Notes: generated from the sequence alone by a model not told the origin. A stretch of DNA of 23,734 nt from a bacterium (GCA_030646565.1 JAUSLA010000026.1:1-23734), one strand, 5' to 3'; positions 1 through 6,880 are shown, numbered from the stretch's first letter. Numbers and translations: made by a program.

Positions 1-41
1 ATTGCTCGTCCCGCCTCCTTACTTTAGGAGATAAATCATAT

Positions 42-141
42 ACCGAGTCCCGCCAGTCGAAGAGCATTTGCTCTTCTCCACCCTTCATTATGATTCGGGT
101 GCGGGACGAAGGTGAAGAAGAGAACGAAGTTCTCTTCGCCA
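42..141. repeat. Nested palindromic element (forward unit with a reverse unit inside)
   Basis: A forward unit starts with ACCGAGTCCCGC at 42 and resumes with GCGGGACGAAGGTGAAG at about 101, ending in a perfect 9-bp hairpin (arms 117-125 and 129-137). Its first hairpin is split by a reverse-oriented unit at about 55-100 that has its own hairpin (arms 59-66 and 69-76) and ends CGGGT. The two halves of the outer hairpin (CCCGC / GCGGG) still pair across the insert. Positions 1-41 hold no gene that can be supported. Confidence 0.8.
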
Positions 142-168
142 GCACCTATCAAAAAATGGGTAAATTTC

Positions 169-202
169 AAAAATAAAAAGGCTTTGCGCAAAGAACAAAG
201 CC
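169..202 (-). terminator. Rho-independent terminator after the zinc-ribbon gene
   Basis: On the minus strand a 7-bp GC-containing stem (arms 180-186 and 196-202, 9-nt loop) is followed by an A/T tract read as U5-A-U5 (positions 169-179). It lies 24 bp past the stop of the zinc-ribbon gene at 226. Confidence 0.8.
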
Positions 203-225
203 CTTTTCTATTTTGATTAGATATT

Positions 226-453
226 CTAGAGGCCGAAAACTCTGGAAATTAATCGATTGAGCCACCATCTTAACGGAGCTTTATGCGGAAATAATTCGAA
301 AAAAATATTCGCTGCTATTTCGCGAGGATGAGAAACTATTGGCATTTTTCCCCCGCATGACCTGCATTTGGGTTTTGCGACAGGCCAGACAATAATAGAA
401 GTTTTGCATTTCAGACAGGTAAATTCCCTTTTCTGAAAAACCCTCAGCCACAT
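226..453 (-). CDS. Small four-cysteine zinc-ribbon protein, function unknown
   Basis: A 75-aa protein. The start at 453 (MWLRVF) is chosen because GGAAGGAG lies about 8 nt upstream; an in-frame ATG 27 bp further upstream has no such site. Residues 13-16 (CLKC) and 30-33 (CRSC) form two CxxC knuckles 13 residues apart, the pattern of a small zinc ribbon. The C-terminal half is basic, aromatic and probably amphipathic (RWWLNRLISRVF). It has its own promoter (502-530) and terminator (169-202), so it is a monocistronic unit behind rarA. The zinc binding is inferred from the cysteine spacing. I do not recognise a named family, and a role in nucleic-acid or protein contact would be a guess. Confidence 0.7.
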   Translation of the reverse strand: MWLRVFQKREFTCLKCKTSIIVWPVAKPKCRSCGGKMPIVSHPREIAANIFFELFPHKAPLRWWLNRLISRVFGL

Positions 454-501
454 TTTTTTCTCTCCTTCCTTCAGATTCAAAGAACTTTTCGAACTAACCG
501 C

Positions 502-530
502 ATTGTAGCACAGTTGTAGTAAAAAGCCAA
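502..530 (-). promoter_or_regulatory. Promoter of the zinc-ribbon gene
   Basis: On the minus strand TTGGCT (525-530) and TACAAT (502-507) are separated by exactly 17 bp. The -10 box is one base from consensus. The predicted start is near 495, which leaves a leader of about 42 nt holding the GGAAGGAG ribosome binding site. Confidence 0.65.
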
Positions 531-534
531 TAAA

Positions 535-1662
535 TTATTTTAAATACATTTTCCCTTTTAATTTGTCGGGCAGGAATGACTCTTTGGAATATTTTTCGTA
601 ATTCTTCCCGTAATTCAATTCTTCCATAAGCTTTGTTTCCGGATTGCGTAAATTCAAAGGAATTGGCAGATTACCATATTGTTTTACATCTCCCATTGCC
701 TCCATATAAGCATTGTAAGCGCTTTTGTCCTTTTTGCACTGGCATAAATAAGCGGTTCCGTGTGCCAGATTAATGCCGCATTCCGGCAACCCGATTATTT
801 CCACAGCCCTGAATACATCATTTGCAACCACCAAAGCCGTGGGCTGGGCCAAACCTATATCCTCTGAAGCAAAAATAACCATTCTGCGCGCTATAAATTT
901 AGGGTCCTCTCCCGAATCAATCATTCTCGCCAAATAATACAAAGCCGCATCTGGCTGGCTAGCTCTCATGCTTTTAATGAAAGCTGAAATGGTATTATAG
1001 TGCTCCTCCCCCGCTTTATCATATCTTAAAAATTTTGATTGCAGCGCGTTCTTTAAATTTTCCACCGTGATTTTTTTATAAAGCTCTTGTGTGTTTTCCA
1101 GCATTGTAATCGCCTGTCGCGCGTCGCCGTTTGCCATATTAATCAGCCACTCTTCAGCTTTTTTATCAATCTTTAAACCGGCCCTTCTGATAATGGCTTT
1201 CATATTCTCATTTGAGAGTTCGTTCAAAACAAAAACCCTGCATCGGGAAAGCAGAGCAGGTATCACTTCAAAACTGGGATTTTCCGTTGTCGCTCCGATA
1301 AGCGTTATTTCCCCTCTTTCAACGTAAGGAAGCAGAAAATCCTGCTGGGCCTTATTGAAGCGATGGATTTCATCCAGAAACAAAACTTTGGGAACGTTTT
1401 GGGAATCTTCATCCAGTATTTTTCTGATATCCGCTTTTCCGGCCGAAACCGCGGATAATTCATAAAGCTTGGCATCTAAACTTTTTGCGTATATTTTACC
1501 TAAAGTTGTTTTTCCGGTTCCCGGAGGCCCCCAAAAGATAAAAGAAAACAAATGTTTTTGCTTGATGGCAATGTTCAAGGGCTTTCCTTCTCCCACCAAA
1601 TGCTCCTGCCCGAAAAATTCTTCCAAGTTTTTAGGTCTAATTTTTGACGCTAAAGGTTCCAT
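535..1662 (-). CDS. rarA: Replication-associated recombination protein RarA (MgsA), AAA+ ATPase
   Basis: A 375-aa AAA+ ATPase of the RarA/MgsA/WRNIP1 family, which acts at stalled replication forks and is related to clamp-loader and RuvB proteins. The N-terminus (SKIRPKNLEEFFGQEHLVGEG) is typical. Walker A is WGPPGTGKTT at about 44-53, Walker B is VLFLDEIHR at 93-101 (D97, E98), sensor 1 is in GATTENPSFEV, and the arginine finger follows in LLSRCRVF. The C-terminal half matches the family's tetramerisation domain (DSGEDPKFIARRMVIFASEDIG). E. coli RarA is about 447 aa, so this is a somewhat short version with no obvious missing motif. Its ATG overlaps the stop of the ZIP gene by one base (TAATG), which indicates translational coupling. 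It is the last gene of the DUF1003 - ZIP - rarA operon. No terminator is visible between it and the promoter of the zinc-ribbon gene. Confidence 0.95.
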   Translation of the reverse strand: MEPLASKIRPKNLEEFFGQEHLVGEGKPLNIAIKQKHLFSFIFWGPPGTGKTTLGKIYAKSLDAKLYELSAVSAGKADIRKILDEDSQNVPKVLFLDEIHRFNKAQQDFLLPYVERGEITLIGATTENPSFEVIPALLSRCRVFVLNELSNENMKAIIRRAGLKIDKKAEEWLINMANGDARQAITMLENTQELYKKITVENLKNALQSKFLRYDKAGEEHYNTISAFIKSMRASQPDAALYYLARMIDSGEDPKFIARRMVIFASEDIGLAQPTALVVANDVFRAVEIIGLPECGINLAHGTAYLCQCKKDKSAYNAYMEAMGDVKQYGNLPIPLNLRNPETKLMEELNYGKNYEKYSKESFLPDKLKGKMYLK

Positions 1663-2387
1663 TAAGCAAAACGCGTTATGAGGAAAATAAAAACAGCGCC
1701 TAAAATCGTGAGTCCTATCATTTTCATAGAACTATGCTTGCTGTGAGCCTCCGGCAAAATATCGCTAGCTCCAATATAAAGTAAAAAACCGGCAAAGGCG
1801 CCAAGATACCAAATAAGAAAATGGGGGGAAACCCTAAAGAATAAAGTAGACAATACTCCAAGCACCGGGGCCGCCGCAACCAAAAACAGAAATGTTTTGG
1901 CTTTCTTTATAGTGTTATTATTATTGAGCATCAAGGCAATAGTATTCACGCCATCGGTAAAACCGTGGGAGATAACCGCAATAGCAACGAGCACCCCTAC
2001 GCCAACATTCACTTGGAAACCAAGACCGATGCTTACCCCATCTATAAAACTGTGGCCGGCTAAAGCCAGAGCAGATAAAATACCGACTTGCGGATGCTTG
2101 TGGTCGGCATAATCAGTTTCATGAGCGTAGTGTATAACGATTACCTTTTCTAAAATATGGAACAATAAAAACCCTATAACGAGAGCAATCATTGGCTCTA
2201 TGGCTTGAAGTTTATTTTCATTAACCTGAGAGATGATTTCGGGAAGGATTTCAAAACTGACTACGCCAAGCAATACGCCAGCGATAAAACTCATTAACAA
2301 GTGAAGCTTGTCTTTAAATTTTACTGCGAACAGGCCGCCAATAAAAATAGAGAGAAAAGTGGCGAAAGAAAATAAAATGACTCCCAT
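1662..2387 (-). CDS. ZIP-family divalent metal transporter
   Basis: A 241-aa membrane protein with about eight hydrophobic segments, the ZIP (Zrt/Irt-like) topology. The two ZIP metal-site helices are visible as HSFIDGVSIG (H112, D116) and HGFTDGVN (H141, D145), corresponding to the HNxxEG and HxxPEG motifs of the family, here with Asp in place of Glu. A short His/Asp-rich loop (residues 88-98, HETDYADHKH) lies before the first motif, where many ZIP proteins carry a metal-binding cytosolic loop. It should import Zn2+, Fe2+ or Mn2+ across the cytoplasmic membrane; the ion cannot be read from sequence. The gap to the DUF1003 gene upstream is 30 bp, and the stop overlaps the rarA start. No strong ribosome binding site is seen. 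Confidence 0.88.
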   Translation of the reverse strand: MGVILFSFATFLSIFIGGLFAVKFKDKLHLLMSFIAGVLLGVVSFEILPEIISQVNENKLQAIEPMIALVIGFLLFHILEKVIVIHYAHETDYADHKHPQVGILSALALAGHSFIDGVSIGLGFQVNVGVGVLVAIAVISHGFTDGVNTIALMLNNNNTIKKAKTFLFLVAAAPVLGVLSTLFFRVSPHFLIWYLGAFAGFLLYIGASDILPEAHSKHSSMKMIGLTILGAVFIFLITRFA

Positions 2388-2417
2388 AATAGAAATGTTT
2401 TAACGAAAACAAATTAT

Positions 2418-2864
2418 TTATTTTTCCAGTTTTTTTAAAATCTCCGATATGAGTTTATTCTGGTTTTCAAGATGCAATAATATATTTTCTATTTCCCGCT
2501 CGGCTTGAATATTTATCTTAAAATCCGCTTCCGCCCTGATTTCGGAATGCCGGCCTTGCAGGTTTTGCCCAACCATGATTAAAGGCATTAGGCAAATCTG
2601 TATCATATTAGAAATAAAAAGCCATAAAACAAAAGCCGGAAACGGATCAAATTTTAAATGGCTGGGAGCCAATGCATTCCAACCGAGCCAGATAATAGTC
2701 CAGCTTAAAATTATAATAAAAAATCCCATAGTGCCGACATGGTCTGTAATCCAAATTGCAAGCTGCTCCATTTTTTTCAGGTGTTTTTTATGCTCGGCAT
2801 TAACATTTAAAACCGGCTTGCGGAGTTTTTTAAGCTCTTCTAAAGAAAATGGCGCGTTGTTCAT
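2418..2864 (-). CDS. DUF1003 family membrane protein
   Basis: A 148-aa protein with two transmembrane helices (about residues 45-62 and 75-98) and a charged C-terminal helix. The block SNMIQICLMPLIMVGQNLQ followed by RAEADFKINIQAEREIENIL is the characteristic DUF1003 signature. The C-terminus (about 118-148) is a predicted coiled coil. The biochemical role of DUF1003 is unknown. It is the first gene of the operon with the ZIP transporter and rarA. Its start codon directly abuts a palindromic repeat, which makes up essentially the whole leader between the TATAAT box at 2928-2933 and the ATG. No Shine-Dalgarno sequence is present. Confidence 0.85.
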   Translation of the reverse strand: MNNAPFSLEELKKLRKPVLNVNAEHKKHLKKMEQLAIWITDHVGTMGFFIIILSWTIIWLGWNALAPSHLKFDPFPAFVLWLFISNMIQICLMPLIMVGQNLQGRHSEIRAEADFKINIQAEREIENILLHLENQNKLISEILKKLEK

Positions 2865-2866
2865 AT

Positions 2867-2920
2867 ATCGAGTTCCGCGAAGGGAACGAAGATTAAGACG
2901 AGGACGCAGTCCTCATCGCT
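2867..2920. repeat. Palindromic element forming the leader of the DUF1003 operon
   Basis: A head variant (ATCGAGTTCCGCG) is followed by hairpin 1, the linker CGAAGATTAAG and hairpin 2 with arms GAGGAC / GTCCTC (2900-2905 and 2909-2914, loop GCA). It ends at TCATCGCT. It fills the interval between the predicted transcription start (about 2921) and the ATG at 2864. Confidence 0.8.
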
Positions 2921-2927
2921 AATATTC

Positions 2928-2936
2928 ATTATACCA
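2928..2936 (-). promoter_or_regulatory. Extended -10 promoter of the DUF1003-ZIP-rarA operon
   Basis: The minus strand reads TGGTATAAT, a perfect -10 box with the extended TGn motif. No good -35 box lies 17 bp upstream, as is common for extended -10 promoters. Confidence 0.65.
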
Positions 2937-3000
2937 AAAAATCGCCCCGCTTACAGCGCGCGCCACTCAATAACAAGAACTGCATTTTAAGATAGAAAGA

Positions 3001-3035
3001 AATAAAAAAAGTGGCTCAAAAACATTCAAGCCACT
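3001..3035 (-). terminator. Rho-independent terminator of the 260-aa gene
   Basis: On the minus strand a perfect 7-bp stem (arms 3010-3016 and 3029-3035, AGTGGCT/AGCCACT) with a 12-nt loop is followed by a run of seven T, A and more T (3001-3010). It is 13 bp beyond the stop at 3048. Confidence 0.85.
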
Positions 3036-3047
3036 CTTTAGTTCTAT

Positions 3048-3830
3048 TTATTCTAATCTCCACGGATAAAGGGAGAGTAGAGAAACTATTCGCCGCTTAA
3101 AGCTGTCGGCAAGAACAGCAAAGAAATCATATCTTTCCGGAGCCTCCAATGGCATTAGAATAAATTCTCCGGCAAATGGAGACTCTTCGCTTAGTAGAAA
3201 GCTTCCCTCTTTTACCTCGCAAGCAATTTGAAATTTTACGTCTTTCTCCAGCTCTTTTTTGGTTTGGCAGAGCCCAGCTTCTTTCTCCGCCCAATTTGAA
3301 TGCCTCTGAAATTCTATACTGAAAGCTCTCTGTTGAATGTATTGCTTAAAATTCTCCAATATACTCTTGTCCGAAGCCGGACGAGTTCCCAGCACATCTT
3401 CTTCCCAATCCAGGAATAATACGTTGCCGTCCAAAGAAATTTCCCGAGCTAACTCTAAAATCATCTCCTTATATTTTTTCTCCAGCTCTATAGCGATGCG
3501 TCCGCTGTCAAGATACGACCTGTTAAAAGTAATCCACCAATTTAATCTAAAACCGCTATCCAGAAACATAGAAATTATTTGCGGAAGCTCTGCTTCAAAA
3601 AACTTTCTTTCTTTTTTAGTCGGCGCAAAATCACCGCCCTGCTTCTTAAATCTTTCTTCTAAATCTTTGGATATGCACCATTGAGTCAGAATATTCACCG
3701 GCTCGCCTCTGCCAAAGCATCTATCTAAGTACTCGTCCACCCACTCGTTAATTCTAAGATTATTTGGACTAATCGTTCTGTTTCTTGCCCTAAGAAATTC
3801 CATTACTTTTTTTGTTCCGGAAAATCTCAT
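3048..3830 (-). CDS. Unrecognised 260-aa cytosolic protein downstream of tRNA-His
   Basis: The start at 3830 (MRFSGTKKVMEFLRARN) is chosen because a strong AGGAGG sits 6 nt upstream (3837-3842). The open frame extends further back, but that part reads through the tRNA gene and gives tRNA-derived peptide. The protein has no signal peptide or transmembrane segment. It is rich in aromatic residues and charges, with notable stretches LTQWCISKDLEERF, LNWWITFNRSYLDSGRI and LFLDWEEDVLGTRPASD. The mixed alpha/beta character and acidic-aromatic motifs could suit an enzyme, but I do not recognise a family and propose no function. It ends with its own terminator at 3001-3035. The promoter is unclear; co-transcription with tRNA-His, whose 3' end is 125 bp upstream of the start, is possible. 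Confidence 0.75.
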   Translation of the reverse strand: MRFSGTKKVMEFLRARNRTISPNNLRINEWVDEYLDRCFGRGEPVNILTQWCISKDLEERFKKQGGDFAPTKKERKFFEAELPQIISMFLDSGFRLNWWITFNRSYLDSGRIAIELEKKYKEMILELAREISLDGNVLFLDWEEDVLGTRPASDKSILENFKQYIQQRAFSIEFQRHSNWAEKEAGLCQTKKELEKDVKFQIACEVKEGSFLLSEESPFAGEFILMPLEAPERYDFFAVLADSFKRRIVSLLSLYPWRLE

Positions 3831-3833
3831 TGT

Positions 3834-3843
3834 CTCCCTCCTC
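3834..3843 (-). promoter_or_regulatory. Strong Shine-Dalgarno site of the 260-aa gene
   Basis: The minus strand reads GAGGAGGGAG followed by ACA and ATG. It is one of the few strong ribosome binding sites in the window, and it decides the start at 3830. Confidence 0.8.
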
Positions 3844-3955
3844 TTCACGGCTTTTTTTGTTTTGTTAAAGAACTTAACCAAATTTAACCCAATGAAAAAT
3901 TTGAGCTTATTTAATTTCGACCTTTTTCTTTTTCTACTTTGATAACTCATATTTG

Positions 3956-4029
3956 GGTCGCCAAGGGGACTTGAACCCCCAACCATTCCTTTCACAAAGG
4001 AACGCTCTGCCAGTTGAGCTATGGCGACC
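3956..4029 (-). tRNA. tRNA-His (GUG anticodon)
   Basis: The 74-nt minus-strand sequence folds as a cloverleaf. The acceptor stem pairs GTCGCCA with TGGCGAC, and an encoded G-1 stands opposite C73, the identity pair of tRNA-His. The D-arm holds AGCTCAACTGGCAGAGC. The anticodon stem TTCCT/AGGAA closes the loop TTGTGAA with anticodon GTG. The T-arm is GGGGG TTCAAGT CCCC with the usual TTC. CCA is not encoded (C73 is followed by CAAA), so it must be added by a nucleotidyltransferase. Confidence 0.95.
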
Positions 4030-4036
4030 ATAACGT

Positions 4037-4064
4037 GCGAGGAGAAAGAATTCTTTCTCCTCGC
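4037..4064. repeat. 28-bp perfect palindrome just upstream of tRNA-His
   Basis: The 14-bp half GCGAGGAGAAAGAA is followed directly by its exact reverse complement, with no spacer. It ends 8 bp from the 5' end of tRNA-His. It lacks the ACCGAG head and the linker of the main repeat family, although the GCGAGGAG arm is similar in style. Confidence 0.85.
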
Positions 4065-4170
4065 TTTGGATAAAAAATAAGATGTGACTGCCCATTCCTC
4101 CAAAAGCTCTGCGCCACTGTGTAAATCCGGTGCGGCTCATTTTTTCTCCTTTCTTTAATTTTCTAATGAA

Positions 4171-4204
4171 CAAAACAAAAACCAGCCGCTCGCTGTCGGC
4201 TGGT
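4171..4204 (-). terminator. Rho-independent terminator upstream of the tRNA-His region
   Basis: On the minus strand a perfect 8-bp stem ACCAGCCG/CGGCTGGT (4197-4204 and 4181-4188, 8-nt loop) is followed by TTTTGTTTTG. It can end both the MacAB-like operon transcript (last stop at 4400) and the short transcript that starts near 4336. Confidence 0.85.
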
Positions 4205-4336
4205 TGTGATGTCTAAAAATATAATTTCTGTTTAATACGAATACTTCATCTTTATTGCCATCACAAAACTGCCTACAGCGAACTGCGGCTTATGATGGCT
4301 ATGATTTCTATTTATGAAAGACGACTTTTCCATATC
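4181..4336 (-). ncRNA. Candidate structured small RNA (or 33-aa micro-ORF) between promoter and terminator
   Basis: A promoter at 4343-4370 and a terminator at 4171-4204 frame a transcript of about 155 nt. Inside it, GCCATCA (4293-4299) pairs with TGATGGC (4257-4263). Within that stem GCC and CAG pair with CTG and GGC (4287-4289/4271-4273 and 4283-4285/4276-4278), closing a UUCG tetraloop. The same transcript contains a 33-codon ORF (4232-4333, MEKSSFINRNHSHH...) starting about 3 nt from the predicted transcription start. It could therefore be a leaderless micro-protein, a small RNA or both. It matches no RNA family that I can name. Confidence 0.4.
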
Positions 4337-4342
4337 ACTATC

Positions 4343-4370
4343 AGTTTAACTCTAATTTAATTCTTGTCAA
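4343..4370 (-). promoter_or_regulatory. Promoter with consensus -35 box
   Basis: On the minus strand TTGACA (4365-4370) and TAAACT (4343-4348) are 16 bp apart. It lies downstream of the last gene of the MacAB-like operon (stop at 4400) and points at the candidate small RNA. Confidence 0.6.
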
Positions 4371-4399
4371 GGGTTTTGGCAAAATACGTTAAATCCATA

Positions 4400-4840
4400 C
4401 TATTTTTGAGCCGACGGTTTCAATTGAATCATCTTTGCCGTATAGCTACCGTCAGAATTTTGATTGCCGCTTACCGTAATCTGTTTCCCAACTTCAATAT
4501 CATTTATTGCTCCGTCGGTTGTTTTGGATATTTGAGTAGAGCTTGAAAAAAAGACAATTTTTGAGCCGCTGTCTGACATTTTGAGAGTCAAACTTTTCTC
4601 ATCTTTATCAAGGACTTCGCCGTTAAGAAACCCTGAGCCGCTTCCTCTTCCGGATCCTCCAGAGCCTCCCCCTATGTTTCCCTGAAAAAGCTGCTGACGC
4701 TGTTCCGGGGTTAGGTTTTGGAGATTCTGGCGAGAAAAATTGCTTAGAGGACTTCTATTTTGTCCGTATATCATCCCGCCGTAAAAAGCTCCGCCACCCA
4801 CGACAACTAAGGCAATAGTGATTGGAATTATTTTTTTCAT
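4400..4840 (-). CDS. Membrane-anchored DUF5666-type protein
   Basis: A 146-aa protein starting at 4840 (MKKIIPITIALVV), 4 bp after the permease stop. The longer open frame upstream only overlaps the permease. Residues 5-25 form a single N-terminal hydrophobic anchor without a lipobox. A polar segment with QNLTPEQRQQ follows, then a Gly/Ser linker (57-70). The C-terminal domain (about 71-140, starting GEVLDKDEKSLTLKMSDSGS and ending QITVSGNQNSDGSYTAKMIQL) has the small beta-barrel pattern of DUF5666. The protein should face the outside of the cell, tethered to the membrane. As the last gene of the adaptor-ATPase-permease operon it probably works with that transporter, but its ligand is unknown. 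Confidence 0.75.
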   Translation of the reverse strand: MKKIIPITIALVVVGGGAFYGGMIYGQNRSPLSNFSRQNLQNLTPEQRQQLFQGNIGGGSGGSGRGSGSGFLNGEVLDKDEKSLTLKMSDSGSKIVFFSSSTQISKTTDGAINDIEVGKQITVSGNQNSDGSYTAKMIQLKPSAQK

Positions 4841-4844
4841 AAGA

Positions 4845-6062
4845 TTATTCGTAGCGCAGCGCTTCAATGGGATTAAGCTTGGCTGCTTTTTGGGCGGGCC
4901 AATAACCAAAAGCAATCCCAATGCCGGCAGATACGCTAAAAGCCAGAATAATTGAAAATAAAGAAATTTTGGTGGCCATACCGGTAAAAAACGTTACTCC
5001 ATAAGCTAAGCCAGCGCCCAAAATTATTCCGACAGCTCCGCCCAAAAAAGTAAGCATTACGGCTTCTGCCAAAAATTGTAAACTAATATCTAATCTTTTT
5101 GCCCCGATTGCTTTGCGAAGGCCAATCTCCCGGGTTCTCTCGGTTACCGTAGTCATCATCATATTCATAATGCCGATGCCGCCAACAATTAAAGAAATAC
5201 CGGCGACAGCGGCAAGAAAAATGGTAAATGTATCCGTTATTTGAGTCAGCGCTCCGAGAATATCCGCCTGCGAAAGAATGGAGAAATCGGGGTTTTGCGG
5301 GTCAACGCGATGTTTGACGCTAAGCGCCACGACTGCTTCGTCTTGCACCTGCGACATCAGGTTTTTCTCCTGCACACTTATCGCAATTGTTGAAAGAAAA
5401 TCCGCGCCAGCTAAGATTTTTTGCATTGTGGTTAGCGGCACAAGCACTATATCGTCAGGATTAAAGAACCCGGCGCCGCCTTTTGCCTGAAGCACGCCGA
5501 TAACTTTAAAATTTACTTTGTTGATGCGAATAGTTTTACCAATTGGGTCAGAGTCCGCGAAAAGGTCTTTAGCGACCGTTGGGCCCAATACCGCCACCCG
5601 GCTCATACTGCGCAACTGGTTCTCTAAAATAAATGACCCCTGTTCAACAGAAACATTTTTTACTAAAGGATATTCTGCGGTCGCTCCGATAATGGTTGAA
5701 TTAGTATTGTTGCCTGCCGGCGAAACGATCTGAAAACGCCGCTGGAGTTCCGGAGAAATGTAAGCTACCCCGGCAATCGAACGTAGAACTTCGATGTCTT
5801 CGTTTTTGAGTGTTTCTGCCGCACCACGCCCAGAAGAAACAATACCTCTGCCGGGCTGGACAACACCGGGCATTATTGTAAGAAGATTTGAACCAAGTCC
5901 TTCAATGCTTGATTGAATTTGTCCGCTTGCCCCTTGACCTATTGAAATCATTGCGATAACAGAGCCTATCCCAATCACAATACCTAAAATGGTCAAGCCC
6001 GACCTTGTTTTATTTGCAGAAATGGCAAAATATGTTTCCTCAAATAAATCTGAAATGAACAT
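4845..6062 (-). CDS. MacB/FtsX-type ABC transporter permease
   Basis: A 405-aa permease starting at 6062 (MFISDLFEETYFAISANKTRSGLTILG). An ATG 36 bp upstream is in frame, but the extra codons come from a palindromic repeat. Topology is the MacB type: one N-terminal helix (about 20-42), a large extracellular MacB_PCD domain (about 50-275), then three helices in the C-terminal FtsX domain. The motif TERTREIGLRKAIGAKRLDI before helix 3 is the cytoplasmic coupling segment of the family, and the C-terminus NPIEALRYE is typical. It should form a dimer with the ATPase encoded just upstream. It may export a peptide or act as a mechanotransmission device; the substrate is not deducible. Confidence 0.9.
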   Translation of the reverse strand: MFISDLFEETYFAISANKTRSGLTILGIVIGIGSVIAMISIGQGASGQIQSSIEGLGSNLLTIMPGVVQPGRGIVSSGRGAAETLKNEDIEVLRSIAGVAYISPELQRRFQIVSPAGNNTNSTIIGATAEYPLVKNVSVEQGSFILENQLRSMSRVAVLGPTVAKDLFADSDPIGKTIRINKVNFKVIGVLQAKGGAGFFNPDDIVLVPLTTMQKILAGADFLSTIAISVQEKNLMSQVQDEAVVALSVKHRVDPQNPDFSILSQADILGALTQITDTFTIFLAAVAGISLIVGGIGIMNMMMTTVTERTREIGLRKAIGAKRLDISLQFLAEAVMLTFLGGAVGIILGAGLAYGVTFFTGMATKISLFSIILAFSVSAGIGIAFGYWPAQKAAKLNPIEALRYE

Positions 6063-6066
6063 AAAC

Positions 6067-6102
6067 TTCGGTAGTCGGGCGATGAAGTGTTGCTTCATCT
6101 AT
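6067..6102. repeat. Degenerate palindromic element at the permease start
   Basis: The hairpin arms GATGAAG / CTTCATC lie at 6081-6099, preceded by GTCGGGC, and resemble the GATGAGG / CCTCATC hairpin of the main family. It lies immediately upstream of the preferred permease start and is in frame with it. Confidence 0.5.
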
Positions 6103-6115
6103 CAAGCGAGGCAGA

Positions 6116-6193
6116 ACCGAGCGAAGATTAAGAAGAGGACGAAGTCCTCTTCGCTTTATCTGCGTCCCGCCTTGCGGGATGCAGGGCGGGACT
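6116..6193. repeat. Palindromic element between the ATPase and permease genes
   Basis: ACCGAG (6116) runs straight into CGAAGATTAAG without hairpin 1. Hairpin 2 has arms GAAGAGGAC / GTCCTCTTC. A second GC-rich hairpin (CCCGC / GCGGG near 6167-6178) and GGGCGGGACTTGAT follow and end 4 bp before the ATPase stop codon. Confidence 0.75.
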
Positions 6194-6196
6194 TGA

Positions 6197-6880
6197 TTAA
6201 TGGTGATTAATAATATCTTCTATAATTTCTCCGTCTCTGATGGAAATTTTTCTTTTGGCATTTTCGGCTATATATTTTTCATGCGTAATTAAAACAATCG
6301 TTCGACCTTCTTTGTTTAATTTCCGGAAAGTTTCCATAACAAGCTCCCCTGTTTTACTATCAAGATTGCCCGTTGGTTCGTCGGCAAAGATAATAGCTGG
6401 ATCGTTTACTAAGGCTCTGGCAATGGCAACTCTTTGCATTTCTCCTCCTGAAAGCTGATTGGAAAGATGGTTAAAACGCGCCTCATCCAAACCGGCGCTT
6501 AATAAAGAATTCCTGGCGATTTCTTCTCTTTTTTCTCGGGGAAAATTCGCATAAATTAAAGGCAATATAACATTACGCAAAACCGTTGTCCTGGGCAATA
6601 AATTAAACGATTGAAAAACAAAACCGATTTTCTCTTTCCGGATATCAGCCAGTTCGTCATCTGAAAACTTGGAAACGTCTTTTCCATCAAAAAAATACTG
6701 ACCCGAGGTTGCCGCATCTAAGCATCCCAAAATATGCATTAAAGTTGATTTTCCCGAGCCGGATGGCCCCATAATAGCTACGAACTCGCCATCATCAATA
6801 GAAAAAGAAATATCCTTTAACGCTTTGGTTTCAACATCGCCCGTTTTATAAATCTTGGAAATGTTCTTAATTTCTATCAT
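6197..6880 (-). CDS. MacB/LolD-type ABC transporter ATPase
   Basis: A 227-aa nucleotide-binding domain starting at 6880 (MIEIKNISKIYKTGDVETKAL), 4 bp after the adaptor stop. The longer open frame upstream overlaps the adaptor gene and is not part of the family. Walker A is GPSGSGKST (about 39-47), the Q-loop is in GFVFQSFNLLP, the ABC signature is LSGGEMQRVAIARAL, Walker B is AIIFADEPTGNLDS, and the H-loop is in LITHEK. The LDSKTG pattern and the strong likeness to MacB/LolD/SalX ATPases fit a three-gene adaptor-ATPase-permease exporter. The domain is separate here, whereas in E. coli MacB it is fused to the permease. Confidence 0.93.
   Translation of the reverse strand: MIEIKNISKIYKTGDVETKALKDISFSIDDGEFVAIMGPSGSGKSTLMHILGCLDAATSGQYFFDGKDVSKFSDDELADIRKEKIGFVFQSFNLLPRTTVLRNVILPLIYANFPREKREEIARNSLLSAGLDEARFNHLSNQLSGGEMQRVAIARALVNDPAIIFADEPTGNLDSKTGELVMETFRKLNKEGRTIVLITHEKYIAENAKRKISIRDGEIIEDIINHH

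Noticed and set aside
3831..4103. N-terminal extension of the 260-aa gene through the tRNA
   Set aside because: The extra 91 codons read through tRNA-His and give typical tRNA-derived peptide (AIAQLAERSF...GGSSPLGDP). The AGGAGG site fixes the start at 3830.
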